NCBI GenBank assembly: GCA_020629155.1
Contig: JAHDDW010000009.1
Span: forward strand, 1 to 64,000
Direction of reading: 5' to 3'
Source: Acidimicrobiales bacterium
Lineage (GTDB): Bacteria; Actinomycetota; Acidimicrobiia; Acidimicrobiales; SZUA-35
DNA length: 64,000 nt
Shown: positions 26,401 to 34,255 of the stretch, in pieces
Numbering within the stretch: the first letter of the stretch is position 1
Layout of the letters: each line of letters starts with the position of its first letter
Program-made: the position numbers and the translations under genes
The notes under the pieces: generated by a model
Databases searched by the model: none
Seen by the model: the letters and a program-made list of their open reading frames with translations, nothing else
Told to the model about the DNA's origin: nothing

Positions 26401-26766
26401 GAGCTTGCCCACTATCTGACGCATGCGAGCGATTGCTGCTGGGACAACAAAGAAAGGAGCGATACGAGCTGTCATCCCACCGAGTTTCATTAAAAATATA
26501 TCAAAGGAAGATAAAAAGGTGAGTTTCGGTAAAGTTTTTGTTAAAGCTCGAAAATTTTTGGCGGCAACCCGACTGTTCGATGGTCGAGCCACTCGGTCGA
26601 TAAATGCCATAGCGAAAGCAGTGCCGTTTGGGTCTTCGATCAGGTTTCGTAGCTGTTCGTTTTGTTTTTTCTCTGCCTTTGTGGTGGCCTTTTGCGCAGA
26701 ATCTAGCCAGGTCGTAACAAGGGTACTTGTTTCTTCCAACAACAATGATTCGTTATAGGCGTCCAT
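23485..26766 (-). CDS. putA: Bifunctional proline dehydrogenase / delta-1-pyrroline-5-carboxylate dehydrogenase
   Basis: A 1093-aa fusion. The proline dehydrogenase barrel covers about residues 110-430 (INLDMEEYHDLQFT, IKVRLVKGANLAMEK, LGLASHNLFTIAW, EMLQGMAPAQ). The aldehyde dehydrogenase half begins at about 480 (IAGPWNFPVAIP, VVLTGSAETAKLF) with the general-base Glu in FAETSGKNAMI and the catalytic Cys in GQKCSAASL. Proline is oxidised to glutamate, FAD and NAD being the cofactors. There is no N-terminal DNA-binding domain; a C-terminal region of about 120 aa (SLEHDPTALFCEANIFRY) extends past the ALDH core. Confidence 0.95.
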   Translation of the reverse strand: MDAYNESLLLEETSTLVTTWLDSAQKATTKAEKKQNEQLRNLIEDPNGTAFAMAFIDRVARPSNSRVAAKNFRALTKTLPKLTFLSSFDIFLMKLGGMTARIAPFFVVPAAIARMRQIVGKLVIDADASQLAKHSASQKKHNFRQNTNLLGEMVLGEGQSQRKLEKNLALIATSEITYVSIKLSSLLPGLSYWDYDRSLRLITQKLENVFDHAQQSTPETFINLDMEEYHDLQFTIDAFKAVLSLEKFKNVEAGIVMQAYLPDSFAALQDLTAWAQQRCGNGGASIKVRLVKGANLAMEKVQAAIEGWQQAPYATKAETDANYLRCLDWLLTEDRTDAVRLGLASHNLFTIAWALQLAQFRGVSDRVECEMLQGMAPAQARAVNAQTPNDLLLYTPIVAKKDFDVAIAYLFRRLEENSSAGNFLRSLLSLTPTSVSFGQESQRFASALQQRWRIAAAPQRQQQRPALQAHAATQPQDRFVNEPNSDPALAATRQWAQNVLTQKPAQKPALITSPTQIESELATGRKAAIRWQQKPLSQRRDLLHKAADKLAQNRGALIAILISEGKKTFSQADAEVSEAIDFARYYGDHVESIANRDHVTFQPFGAVAIAGPWNFPVAIPLGGALAALAAGNAALIKPAPQTTRCALLATQCCWQAGIDTQLLRFVPTQDDEAGKTLITSADAVVLTGSAETAKLFKSWKPSMRLFAETSGKNAMIITENADVDQAVADIVASAFGHSGQKCSAASLVIGVGKVATSERFLRQLKDATQSLRIGFASDLSCDVTPLMTKPEAPLQRALTQLDAGERWLVEPKQLDARHDLWSPGIRLGVKPDAWFADTECFGPVVGIITAESLEEAVAIQNGSSFGLTGGIHSLDATEIAYWTDKVEVGNGYINRPITGAIVNRQPFGGWKKSSFGPGAKAGGPNYVQQFGTWQSTSGLTSDQFIATAKQSDTYAWSKEFSLEHDPTALFCEANIFRYKAHKHVGLWTEQQSDLAERARDAAQLCGSSLLENTPGESFADFVKRCEAHNIEVIRLMQPADANQHKIAADHAMYLADQQVTADGYIELQHYVREQSLSITQHRFGNIVAPYTTS

Positions 26767-26942
26767 GTTTCTAATTTACCATTCCAAAGGCATTCTGACA
26801 GCTATAGGGAAGCCTTACCACAACAATGTTTTTGGCTGTAAGTCGAAAGAACTAGAAGGGTCGCTGGTTTTGCTTCTGGCAGCTTGTTGTTTGTTGATTG
26901 TAAAATTGGGGGAGGCACTCCTTTAGTCTCGGCGGAGCAGAT

Positions 26943-28064
26943 ATGAAAAAAACTTTTGCCATTTTGGCGATTATTGCTAGCATTTCGCTCATTTGGGTGG
27001 GACCTGTTTCTGCTGGTGTGAACGAAGTAAAAACATGTGAAGGAAAGCCTTATAATCTTCGTCTCTTTCATATATTGATTGGACGTGAACCAACAGAAAG
27101 TGATGCAACTATTTGGCTCTATAAAAAAGGTTCATTGTACGATGTTGCTGAAGAGCTTGCTAAAACTGAGATCTATAAAAAACGACAGAGAAAAGTAGAT
27201 GATCGCACTTTTGTGACAGAGGTTTACAAGAACTTTTTGGGGCGAGACATAGCTACTAGCAGGGCTGCTATTGACTATTGGACAGCGTTGTTGCCACAAA
27301 TAGGTCGCGATGGTTTCGCTGTGCGTGTCGCAAAACGTCCACAAGCTGCGCAGGAGTCTTACATAGCCGCAGATTTTTGTGTCTGGGCAGGTCGTCATGC
27401 TATGACGCAGGTGAGGCCAGGTATTATGGCTAAAAAAGAGGGGCGCACGTCGACCGTTTTGCTTGACAATACAAACGTAGCTATAAATGCGTTAACGTCT
27501 GATGGCAGACAGTCAGCTACTAGCGTCCGCAGCAGCGGCGGCTACGATGTTGTCTTTAACGCCAACTGGTTTGCCCGCAATGGGTCAACAGTCGCGCCAT
27601 TGGTCTCCAATGGGATTCGAATCGGTTCTGCTGATGATAAGACAAAGGGTTTTCTTGGGCATAGAAACTCTGGTGATAAAATTAGCATTTGGCATGGCGA
27701 AGTGAAAGAGCCTCCTAGTGACGTTGTGTTTGGTGTGTCAGGCATCCATCTGGTTCACAAGGGCAAACGTGCAGATGAATATTTTAAAGGCATGTTCCAA
27801 GGCTATACCTTTGATATTGATGAGCACTCAGCCCTTGGCTATACTAAACGTGGACGGTGGATCATTATGTCATCATATGATCTTAATGCTTCGCAGTTAG
27901 CAGACAAAATGATTGCTTTCGGAGCAGTTGAAGCTGTTATGCTCGACGGGTCTGACTCTACACAGCTCGACACCCATGGCGCAGCTTTCGACGTCGTAAG
28001 CGAATCGCGCCGACCAGTTGCTTCTCACGTCATCGTGAAGTCAGAAGGTAAAATTCTTTCGTAA
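26943..28064 (+). CDS. DUF4214 domain-phosphodiester glycosidase (NAGPA-like) fusion
   Basis: A 373-aa exported protein with signal peptide (about 1-24). Residues about 35-145 resemble DUF4214 (LRLFHILIGREPTESDATIW, VTEVYKNFLGRDIATSRA). The rest is a phosphodiester glycosidase domain of the N-acetylglucosamine-1-phosphodiester alpha-N-acetylglucosaminidase type: VFNANWFARNG, HLVHKGKR-like, and EAVMLDGSDSTQL. Such enzymes remove sugars from phosphodiester-linked glycans. The following gene is a WecG/TagA glycosyltransferase, suggesting both act on the same wall-linked polymer (inference). Confidence 0.82.
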   Translation: MKKTFAILAIIASISLIWVGPVSAGVNEVKTCEGKPYNLRLFHILIGREPTESDATIWLYKKGSLYDVAEELAKTEIYKKRQRKVDDRTFVTEVYKNFLGRDIATSRAAIDYWTALLPQIGRDGFAVRVAKRPQAAQESYIAADFCVWAGRHAMTQVRPGIMAKKEGRTSTVLLDNTNVAINALTSDGRQSATSVRSSGGYDVVFNANWFARNGSTVAPLVSNGIRIGSADDKTKGFLGHRNSGDKISIWHGEVKEPPSDVVFGVSGIHLVHKGKRADEYFKGMFQGYTFDIDEHSALGYTKRGRWIIMSSYDLNASQLADKMIAFGAVEAVMLDGSDSTQLDTHGAAFDVVSESRRPVASHVIVKSEGKILS

Positions 28065-28120
28065 AAATAACAATATTTTGTGTACCTGTTTGCATATAAA
28101 TAGCTTTTTAACTCCTTACA

Positions 28121-28927
28121 ATGCATGCAGTGGCTAAAGAATTGTTGGCAGATGGATTAGAACGCACAGAAGTATTTGATTTGCCGTTTATAAATGAAGA
28201 CAGTATCGATGCTGTCGCCGATGTTATCTTGAAACATCATGAAGTCGCCTCGGCTCACTACCATAATGCTGTGGTCACGCCAAACGTGGATATTATGGTT
28301 CACTACAAAAAAAATCCTGATGCGATCGAGACAAAATTTGTACGAAAAGCGCACTATGTCTTGCCTGACGGCATGCCTATTGTTGCAGCATCTCGGTTTC
28401 TTGGTAAACCGCTGCAGGCTCGATTAGCTGGTAGCGATTTGTTTGCTGCCTTATGGCCTAGGTTGCTTGCTGATAACAGACAAGTAGTTGTTGTTTGTGC
28501 CAATAATCTAATTGCTGAAAAGCTTGAGTCGCAAACGTCGGTTTCTTGTCTCGTGCCGCCGTTGTTATCGATTGATGATGGCGAACAGATTACTCAGTTC
28601 ACAAAAAAACTTGTGACCTTAGCTTCTGGACACAAAGCCGATTACATATTTTTTGGTTTAGGCAACCCGAAAGATTCGTTCCTTTCAGCTAAGCTGCTTG
28701 AGGCATGGGATACCACCGTTTCGCCTCCGCCTCTTTGCTTAGGCTTGGGCGCATCATATGCTATGTATCTAAACCTTGAGAAACGTGCCCCGAAATGGAT
28801 GCAGCGGTACAGCTTAGAGTGGATGTATCGTCTTTCGCGAGATCCACGTCGCATGACCAAGCGATATCTAGTGACTGATACAGCTTTTCTAGGTATTTTC
28901 TGGTCGGCTTGGAAGAAACGCCACTAA
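28121..28927 (+). CDS. WecG/TagA/CpsF-family glycosyltransferase
   Basis: A 268-aa GT26 protein. Family landmarks are YVLPDGMPIVAASRFLG (the DG..V motif), FFGLGNPKDSF and the C-terminal CLGLGASYAMYLNLEKRAPKWMQRYSLEWMYRL with RDPRRMTKRYL. GT26 enzymes transfer ManNAc-type sugars to lipid-linked carriers in wall teichoic acid and enterobacterial common antigen synthesis. It follows the phosphodiester glycosidase by 56 bases. No ribosome site is clear before the ATG at 28121. Confidence 0.85.
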   Translation: MHAVAKELLADGLERTEVFDLPFINEDSIDAVADVILKHHEVASAHYHNAVVTPNVDIMVHYKKNPDAIETKFVRKAHYVLPDGMPIVAASRFLGKPLQARLAGSDLFAALWPRLLADNRQVVVVCANNLIAEKLESQTSVSCLVPPLLSIDDGEQITQFTKKLVTLASGHKADYIFFGLGNPKDSFLSAKLLEAWDTTVSPPPLCLGLGASYAMYLNLEKRAPKWMQRYSLEWMYRLSRDPRRMTKRYLVTDTAFLGIFWSAWKKRH

Positions 28928-28954
28928 GGGTTCGTCTTGCTTTAGTATTCAGGC

Positions 28955-29650
28955 ATGCGAATATTTTTTGTTGCTTTTTTCTTTGTTTTTGTCCTAGGTT
29001 GCAGCTCTAGCACATCGGTATCACCTTCAACAACAGTTGACCCTCGTCTTGTTGAAAGCGAGCCTATTGTCGACTATGGCGTATCTACTGCAGAGATACG
29101 CATTGGGAGCAGCATTTTTCTTGGGGAAGAAAGCGAAAGCACTGTTTTGCAAGATGGCTTCAAAGCATATCTAGACGCTATAAATAGTCAAGGAGGTATG
29201 GCAGGAAGAAGCTATGAAGTTCGTTGGCTTGATACAACTGGTGATGCGCTCACGCATCTACAAAACATTCGTGAGCTAGGCGCCGAAGACGATGCTGGCG
29301 TGGCAATGGTCGTATTGCTCGAAGATCACTCGTTCTCTTTGATTGCAGAACCTGCATTGATTCGTTCACAAATGTCTGGGGTAACAATGGCGACTGAAGA
29401 ACAGTGGAGCGATCCTCAAAGCAATATTCAGAACGTTACAGCAACTTGTGCCACAGAGAAAGAATTTGTTGAAGCGTTTAATGCATCAAACATAAGCAGC
29501 GAAGATAAAAACAAGTTTTTGCTGGGTTGGACACAAGCAAAATTCGTTGATGCTGTCTTCCTGGCAGCGGCAAAAAAAGGGGACCTAACCCGTCCTGCTT
29601 TGGCTGCTATGGCCGCTGCTTACGATCAGTCGGCGCTGTGCAAAAGCTAA
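28955..29650 (+). CDS. Shortened LivK-like periplasmic-binding lipoprotein
   Basis: A 231-aa lipoprotein with lipobox FVLGC (Cys 16). The N-terminal half matches the ABC branched-chain amino acid binding-protein pattern (IRIGSS, GFKAYLDAINSQGGMAGRSYEVRWLD) and the C-terminal 45 residues match the end of the same family (LLGWTQAKFVDAVFLAAAKKG). The family is about 400 aa, so the middle is missing, presumably by in-frame deletion. No permease or ATPase is nearby. It may be a non-functional relic or a repurposed sensor. Confidence 0.65.
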   Translation: MRIFFVAFFFVFVLGCSSSTSVSPSTTVDPRLVESEPIVDYGVSTAEIRIGSSIFLGEESESTVLQDGFKAYLDAINSQGGMAGRSYEVRWLDTTGDALTHLQNIRELGAEDDAGVAMVVLLEDHSFSLIAEPALIRSQMSGVTMATEEQWSDPQSNIQNVTATCATEKEFVEAFNASNISSEDKNKFLLGWTQAKFVDAVFLAAAKKGDLTRPALAAMAAAYDQSALCKS

Positions 29651-29652
29651 CC

Positions 29653-30456
29653 TCATTGGTGCACAACAAGCTGCGGATAAGGGATTTCGATACCTTCTCG
29701 ATTAAAAGCGTTATGTATAGCGATCGCGACGCTGCTAATAACTTGGTTAGCCTCAAGCTGTTCAGACGGGTGCCAGAATCTATAGGTTATGTCTATGCCA
29801 TTATCACCAAAGTTGACAACATGCGCTTCAGCAAGCATAGGGTTAACAACCCCTTCGCATTCACGAATTGCTGCTTGCACGGTTCGTAGCGCCCGTTCTA
29901 AGTCGGTGTTGTAAGAGACAGAAATGTTCATCGACGTTCGTCGGCTAGGCTCGCGTGTTCTATTGATAAAGGGGTCGTCCATCACTTTGCTGTTGGGGAT
30001 ATGCAAGTGTGTGCCTTCAAATGTCAAAAGAACAACGGTGCGAGTATTAACATCTATAACCGTTCCTTTGTTGCCTAATATTTCAACTTGGTCGCCTTGA
30101 CGGAAAGGTTTTCGTGCGTGTATGAGTACTGAACCAAGCAAATTTATAACAAGGTTCTGTAACGCGAAGGCAAGCGCAACACCACCTATACCAAGTGTTC
30201 CGAGCAGAGGACCAACGCGCACGCCTAGGTTCGTAAGCACATAGAACGCACCGATGCCAAGAAAAACTATGGCAAGCAAACGAGAAAAAATATTAACAAC
30301 TTGTTTTTCTAACGCCAGTTTTTTTGTAGCGAGCGTCAACGTCTTTTTTGATAGCAATGCCAAGACAACAGAGATAACAAAAGCTGCACCTGCCACAAGG
30401 TAATTGTCAACATCTACGGTTTGGTCTTCAGCGACCGCTTGAGCTAAAACGTACAC
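29653..30456 (-). CDS. MscS-family mechanosensitive channel
   Basis: A 267-aa inner-membrane protein with three hydrophobic segments (about 18-35, 57-80, 85-110). The pore helix and beta domain follow: GVALAFALQNLVINLLGSVLIHARKPFRQGDQVEI, then the conserved VIDVNTRTVVLLTFEGTHLHIPNS. It should open under membrane tension and release solutes in hypo-osmotic shock. Convergent with the LivK-like gene with a 2-base gap. Confidence 0.92.
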   Translation of the reverse strand: MYVLAQAVAEDQTVDVDNYLVAGAAFVISVVLALLSKKTLTLATKKLALEKQVVNIFSRLLAIVFLGIGAFYVLTNLGVRVGPLLGTLGIGGVALAFALQNLVINLLGSVLIHARKPFRQGDQVEILGNKGTVIDVNTRTVVLLTFEGTHLHIPNSKVMDDPFINRTREPSRRTSMNISVSYNTDLERALRTVQAAIRECEGVVNPMLAEAHVVNFGDNGIDITYRFWHPSEQLEANQVISSVAIAIHNAFNREGIEIPYPQLVVHQ

Positions 30457-30526
30457 ATACTATAACTTAGCTAGAGAACCTTCTCTTAAGTTCGACCGAA
30501 CAGTATTTTTTATGGAATGTCTTTTA

Positions 30527-30871
30527 TCATCTAAGGTCTACAGGACGTATTGGGGAACCAGTCGGCACAATAGATGTGCCAGCTGGTTTCTGCCAAAGAG
30601 GTATTTCTGCAAGTTCATAAAAATTATCAAAGCGTATCTGAAAATTTTTTCGTGATTTTTTGAAGAAATCGATAATATCGTTTGCTCTCCCGTCGTCATG
30701 GGCGAACCGAATATGAATAGTCATCTCATCATCGGTTGTTGTAAGCCTAAGTATGTTTTTGCAAAAATTATGTAGTATTTCGTCAGAAACTTCAGTTCCA
30801 GCAGTAAATGTAATTTCTTTCTTTGCGAAAGATCCTTGAAATAGCTCAATCGATCTGCTGTCGATTACCAA
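30527..30871 (-). CDS. Hypothetical protein
   Basis: A 114-aa protein with alternating strands and helices and no recognisable family. The assigned start is a TTG without a clear ribosome site, so the true N-terminus may be further in. It is the first gene of the accessory islet and is divergent from the next gene. Confidence 0.45.
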   Translation of the reverse strand: MVIDSRSIELFQGSFAKKEITFTAGTEVSDEILHNFCKNILRLTTTDDEMTIHIRFAHDDGRANDIIDFFKKSRKNFQIRFDNFYELAEIPLWQKPAGTSIVPTGSPIRPVDLR

Positions 30872-30970
30872 ATTGGAGCAAACAAAGACCTACACGCCGC
30901 TCAACTCATCCTCTTTTACGCCATAAATCTACGCTCGATATCTGATAAATTCTAATGATAACCTTGGGGT

Positions 30971-32320
30971 GTGGTTGGCCTTATTGATGGATGGATAGAC
31001 CGATACCCAAAGTGGATACGCGGTTTCTTGGAGCAGAATAATGTAAAGGCAGTCGACCCTCAGTTGTTGGAGATCGACTTAGGTCATTGTCATGTGAGAA
31101 TTCTTCGCAGAAGTAACCGTTCGCTCGGAGTGGCCCATGAACGTACGCTGGTCCTGTCTGCTGGGGGTGGCCAATATTTCGATGCTGGGGAGTGGCTTTC
31201 CTTGCTCGACGGTTCCTGTCAAGAGGAAGTTGAGGGGAAGAAACAGCTTGAAATATTAGAACGATTGGAAGAACTTAACGCCTTAAGAAGTGATTTAGAT
31301 GCTTTAACAGAGCTGAGGAAAGTACGAGAAGCCTGGGTTTCGTCTAGGGGGCCTGTATCCAGCGAGCAGGAAATGCCAGTTCTCCCGAAGAAATTGAATT
31401 CGTCTAGATGGCTGAAAGAACTAGACGATCTATTAATCGGTGCGGACTTTACTTCTGGTTGGTTGGTGGAGGGTGACAGTTCACGTGATGTTATTGGTGT
31501 TGTCCGTCAAAAGGGTCCGCTGCGTATCCAATCCACAATTTGGGATAGCGTTCCATTGGTCCAGGTTGCAGTGTGGCCGCTCAGTTCGTGGGTCCCTATC
31601 GATCTTTGGAGTGATCTGTTTAGGCAGCCTCGGATAGATATACATTCAGACGCATCCTCGATTCTGAAGCTTGCTGAACGTTGCAGCGATTACGTCTTTA
31701 GCACACAGCATTTCCCAAATACACGAAGAAAATGGCGTATCGACTACTTCAACGAACTCTCCGAAACGTCGTTAGGGTTGGGTCCGTCTGGTGAACGTAT
31801 CCACTACCAGCTCAGAGGTCCAGGGTCATCTCATTGGATCGACATGGAGCAGTTCGAAGATATTTATAACGAACGTATGATCAAGGAAGACGTGGTTGGC
31901 GGCCCCGACTATACCTGCGATGCGAGTAAGGGGCTCAATGTGGACGATATCCCAGCTACGTTTCTGTTAAGCAACAGGCACTACTGCGCTGACACTACTG
32001 GGAAAAAAATCATTGAACAGTTCGCTCCTGACGCTTCGTGGTTCGAGTTTAACGTCGAAGGACGACCATTCTTTGAATGTCGGCTTCAACGAAGCTCAAT
32101 CGTTAACGTTACCGACCCGAAAAGATCGAAAGTCGATTCACGCGGTAAGACCCTTTCACGCCAGTTAGCTGTGGATCCACGACAGATGGGTCGCCCAGGA
32201 CATGTTGTTCAGCCGTCGACGCTATGGGTCTGTGACGAACGATTCAAAGATGAATACCAAAACCATGCAAACGATCTTCAATTCGAAGCAACATGGAACA
32301 AAGAGTTCAGAGATAATTAG
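30971..32320 (+). CDS. Hypothetical protein, possibly related to DUF1629/Imm11-type immunity proteins
   Basis: A 449-aa soluble protein starting with GTG. The N-terminal part has an acidic helical stretch (KKQLEILERLEELNALRSDLDAL) that may be coiled coil. The C-terminal region, from about residue 275, has two features like polymorphic-toxin immunity domains of the DUF1629 kind: SNRHYCADTTGKKIIEQFAPD and CDERFKDEYQNHANDLQFEA, where family members have a Ser-x-x-hydrophobic-Lys pattern near the end. The resemblance is weak and no toxin partner is seen. Gene neighbours are small and broken, as in an immunity or defence cargo region. Confidence 0.5.
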   Translation: MVGLIDGWIDRYPKWIRGFLEQNNVKAVDPQLLEIDLGHCHVRILRRSNRSLGVAHERTLVLSAGGGQYFDAGEWLSLLDGSCQEEVEGKKQLEILERLEELNALRSDLDALTELRKVREAWVSSRGPVSSEQEMPVLPKKLNSSRWLKELDDLLIGADFTSGWLVEGDSSRDVIGVVRQKGPLRIQSTIWDSVPLVQVAVWPLSSWVPIDLWSDLFRQPRIDIHSDASSILKLAERCSDYVFSTQHFPNTRRKWRIDYFNELSETSLGLGPSGERIHYQLRGPGSSHWIDMEQFEDIYNERMIKEDVVGGPDYTCDASKGLNVDDIPATFLLSNRHYCADTTGKKIIEQFAPDASWFEFNVEGRPFFECRLQRSSIVNVTDPKRSKVDSRGKTLSRQLAVDPRQMGRPGHVVQPSTLWVCDERFKDEYQNHANDLQFEATWNKEFRDN

Positions 32321-32321
32321 C

Positions 32322-32453
32322 TTATTCAAAGAAGCTAATTTGAGAATGGTAGAATCTTTAGGCGAGAGTTGGGTGTCTGCTTTTCTGACACTTGACAAAC
32401 AAGGCAATGTAAACGTCGAGTTTGAATACGGCGAATACTGGTCCTGTTGCTGA
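32322..32453 (+). pseudogene. Fragment, possibly of a YezG-like immunity gene
   Basis: The frame open to 32453 overlaps the previous gene out of frame; only the part after 32320 looks coding: LFKEANLRMVESLGESW, then VSAFLTLDKQGNVNVEFEYGE. A Trp followed by strand, LD..G.V.V.FEY resembles the C-terminal half of the YezG/DUF600 immunity family, but this is a guess. The N-terminus would be fused or lost. A possible short product from the ATG at 32256 or 32346 cannot be excluded. Confidence 0.35.
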
Positions 32454-32465
32454 GAAGAAGACACG

Positions 32466-32491
32466 TCCGCTCTAGTTCGAGCTAGAGCGGA
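32466..32491. terminator. Perfect 10-bp hairpin, probable bidirectional terminator
   Basis: TCCGCTCTAG (32466-32475) pairs with CTAGAGCGGA (32482-32491) with a 6-base loop. About 17 bases later on the plus strand there is a run of six T, and on the minus strand the sequence after the stem is pyrimidine-rich (TCTTCTTCTC). It lies between the immunity-like fragment and a minus-strand remnant. Confidence 0.6.
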
Positions 32492-32515
32492 TGGCTCCTA
32501 GTCTCTGATTTTTTG

Positions 32516-32659
32516 TTACGCGAGTGTGGGTGTGAATAGGTGTTGTCTTAGGTCGTTGGGTTTGAGTTGGAGTTGTTGGGCGAGGTGGCGTATGGTGATG
32601 TTTTCTTTGCGTAGTTCTGTTAGAGCGTTATGACACGAACATTGAGATGGTTCGCAGCC
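32516..32659 (-). pseudogene. Small minus-strand HTH-like fragment
   Basis: The minus strand reads HNALTELRKENITIRHLAQQ followed by LQLKPNDLRQHLFT, an amphipathic pair of helices like the DNA-binding end of a regulator or transposase. It starts immediately after the TAG at 32660-32662 and ends in TAA. No start codon or full domain is present, so it is either a decayed gene or translational noise with an unusually protein-like composition. Confidence 0.3.
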
Positions 32660-33309
32660 CTAAAAAATCAACTTGTAGTCAAAACCGAACATCTCCAACA
32701 ACGCTTCGTTAGCAGCTTCAAGGCCAGAAACGATGGGACAAGACTTGTAGACTGCAAATCAGAATTAGGTAACGCTTCAGCTGTTCCATAGACTTCTTTG
32801 AGTAAACCGCTGTCGTTATAGATTAAAGTAATCTTATCAGGACCTTGTTCTCGAATAATCTTTCGAGTTGTTCCTGATGTGTCTAGTTCAAGTCTTTCAT
32901 GAATTTCGATGTTGTCCAGCGTGTACCAACGCTCGAAACTTGCATCTTGCGTCATTAAATTTGCACATACCGCAGTTGATCCATCTTGGAAATAAATAGA
33001 TTGTACCCCGTCGCCTTTAAGCCGGACTTTAACCTTGTCGGTGTTAGGGACGCCTTGACGCATACCTTCAGAAGTAACAAGATCAGGGTCTGGAGTCACC
33101 TCGATCCCTAAGAAATTAAGTAGCTTAATTTCACTGATCTTTTTCTCGCGGTCATACTGCGTAATTACACCTTCAGGGTTCAAAATATACCCTGAGTAAA
33201 AAGGGCTTACTGGTTGATCGAACAGCATCGATCGTGTAAGGGCGAGCACCGAGAAATAAGGCGACCCTAACGAGATACGTTGAAATTGTGTAGAATCGAG
33301 TTCCGCCAT
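32660..33309 (-). pseudogene. Hypothetical gene with a frameshift near its 3' end
   Basis: The open frame runs from 33309 to 32668 (213 aa), starting MAELDSTQFQRISLGSPYFS, without a recognised family. Its last 25 residues look random and Cys/Lys-rich. In another frame the same DNA reads CPIVSGLEAANEALLEMFGF then DYKLIF and stops at 32660, which is far more protein-like. A one-base indel near 32725-32755 (or an error in the assembly) is the simplest explanation. The ORF as it stands could still be translated with an altered tail. Confidence 0.55.
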
Positions 33310-33446
33310 ATAATAAGCCGATCTAAAGTGTAGCTACCAGATAAGTATACTTTAAAAAGATTATTGAAAGTATTGGACATAATCCTAGCCACTGATCTAG
33401 CTCTTCTCCCACTAGACTGTGCTTCGTTCTACCGAGGAGGCAAATT

Positions 33447-34199
33447 GTGTCTGGACATTCTAAATGGGCAACGATTAAACATAAAAAAGGTGCGACTGAC
33501 GCGAAACGCGGCAAATTGTTTGCCAAACTTATCAAGCAGGTTGAAGTAGCTGCACGTCAGGGCGGCGGCGATGTTGAATCTAACCCAACGCTGCGCACGA
33601 TGTTTCAGAAAGCTCGTGATAACTCTGTGCCCCTTGACACTATCGAACGAGCTGTCAAACGCGGCACTGGTGAGCTTGAAGGTGTCACCTATGAACCTAT
33701 TACCTATGAAGGGTATGCCCCTGGGGGAGTGGCGTTGCTTATAGAAACGCTGACTGATAACCGCAATCGTTCAAGTTCTGAGATGCGTTCATTATTAAGT
33801 AAAAATGGCGGTTCGCTGGCTGAACCTGGCGCTGTTGCATGGCAATTTGAGCGTAAAGGTGCTATCAAGGTTGATCGCAGCGCAACAGAAGACGAGATTA
33901 TGATGGTTGCTCTTGAACATGGTGGTGAAGATGTTGCAGATTTAGAAGAACTATGGCAAGTAACATGTGAGCCAGGCGACTTGTTGTCTTTACGCGCAGC
34001 GTTAGAAGCGTCTGACATTAAGGTGCTTGAGGCCGATTCGTCTATGGTTGCTAAAAACATGGTCCCCGTTGAAGACGCCTCGGTCGTAAAGTCAGTGCTT
34101 GCACTCGTTGAGCTGCTTGACGATAATGATGATGTGCAAGATGTTCATTCTAACATTGATATTTCTGACGATGTTATGGCGGCATTAGGCGATATCTAG
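33447..34199 (+). CDS. yebC: YebC/PmpR-family translation-associated or regulatory protein
   Basis: A 250-aa protein with the family opening MSGHSKWATIKHKKGATDAKRG, then AKLIKQVEVAARQGGGD and the central YEGYAPGGVALLIETLTDNRN. Family members act as transcription regulators and, by recent work, help ribosomes pass proline stretches. GTG start with an AGGAGG site. ruvC follows directly, the order usual in actinobacteria. Confidence 0.96.
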   Translation: MSGHSKWATIKHKKGATDAKRGKLFAKLIKQVEVAARQGGGDVESNPTLRTMFQKARDNSVPLDTIERAVKRGTGELEGVTYEPITYEGYAPGGVALLIETLTDNRNRSSSEMRSLLSKNGGSLAEPGAVAWQFERKGAIKVDRSATEDEIMMVALEHGGEDVADLEELWQVTCEPGDLLSLRAALEASDIKVLEADSSMVAKNMVPVEDASVVKSVLALVELLDDNDDVQDVHSNIDISDDVMAALGDI

Positions 34200-34255
34200 C
34201 GGTGTCTACTAATACGGCTAGCGAAATAAAAATGACATGGCAGATAGGTGAACGA

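Noticed and set aside
32202-32321. N-terminal part of the 83-aa frame 32202-32453 as a real N-terminus
   Set aside because: It overlaps the preceding gene out of frame; only the part after 32320 looks like protein.
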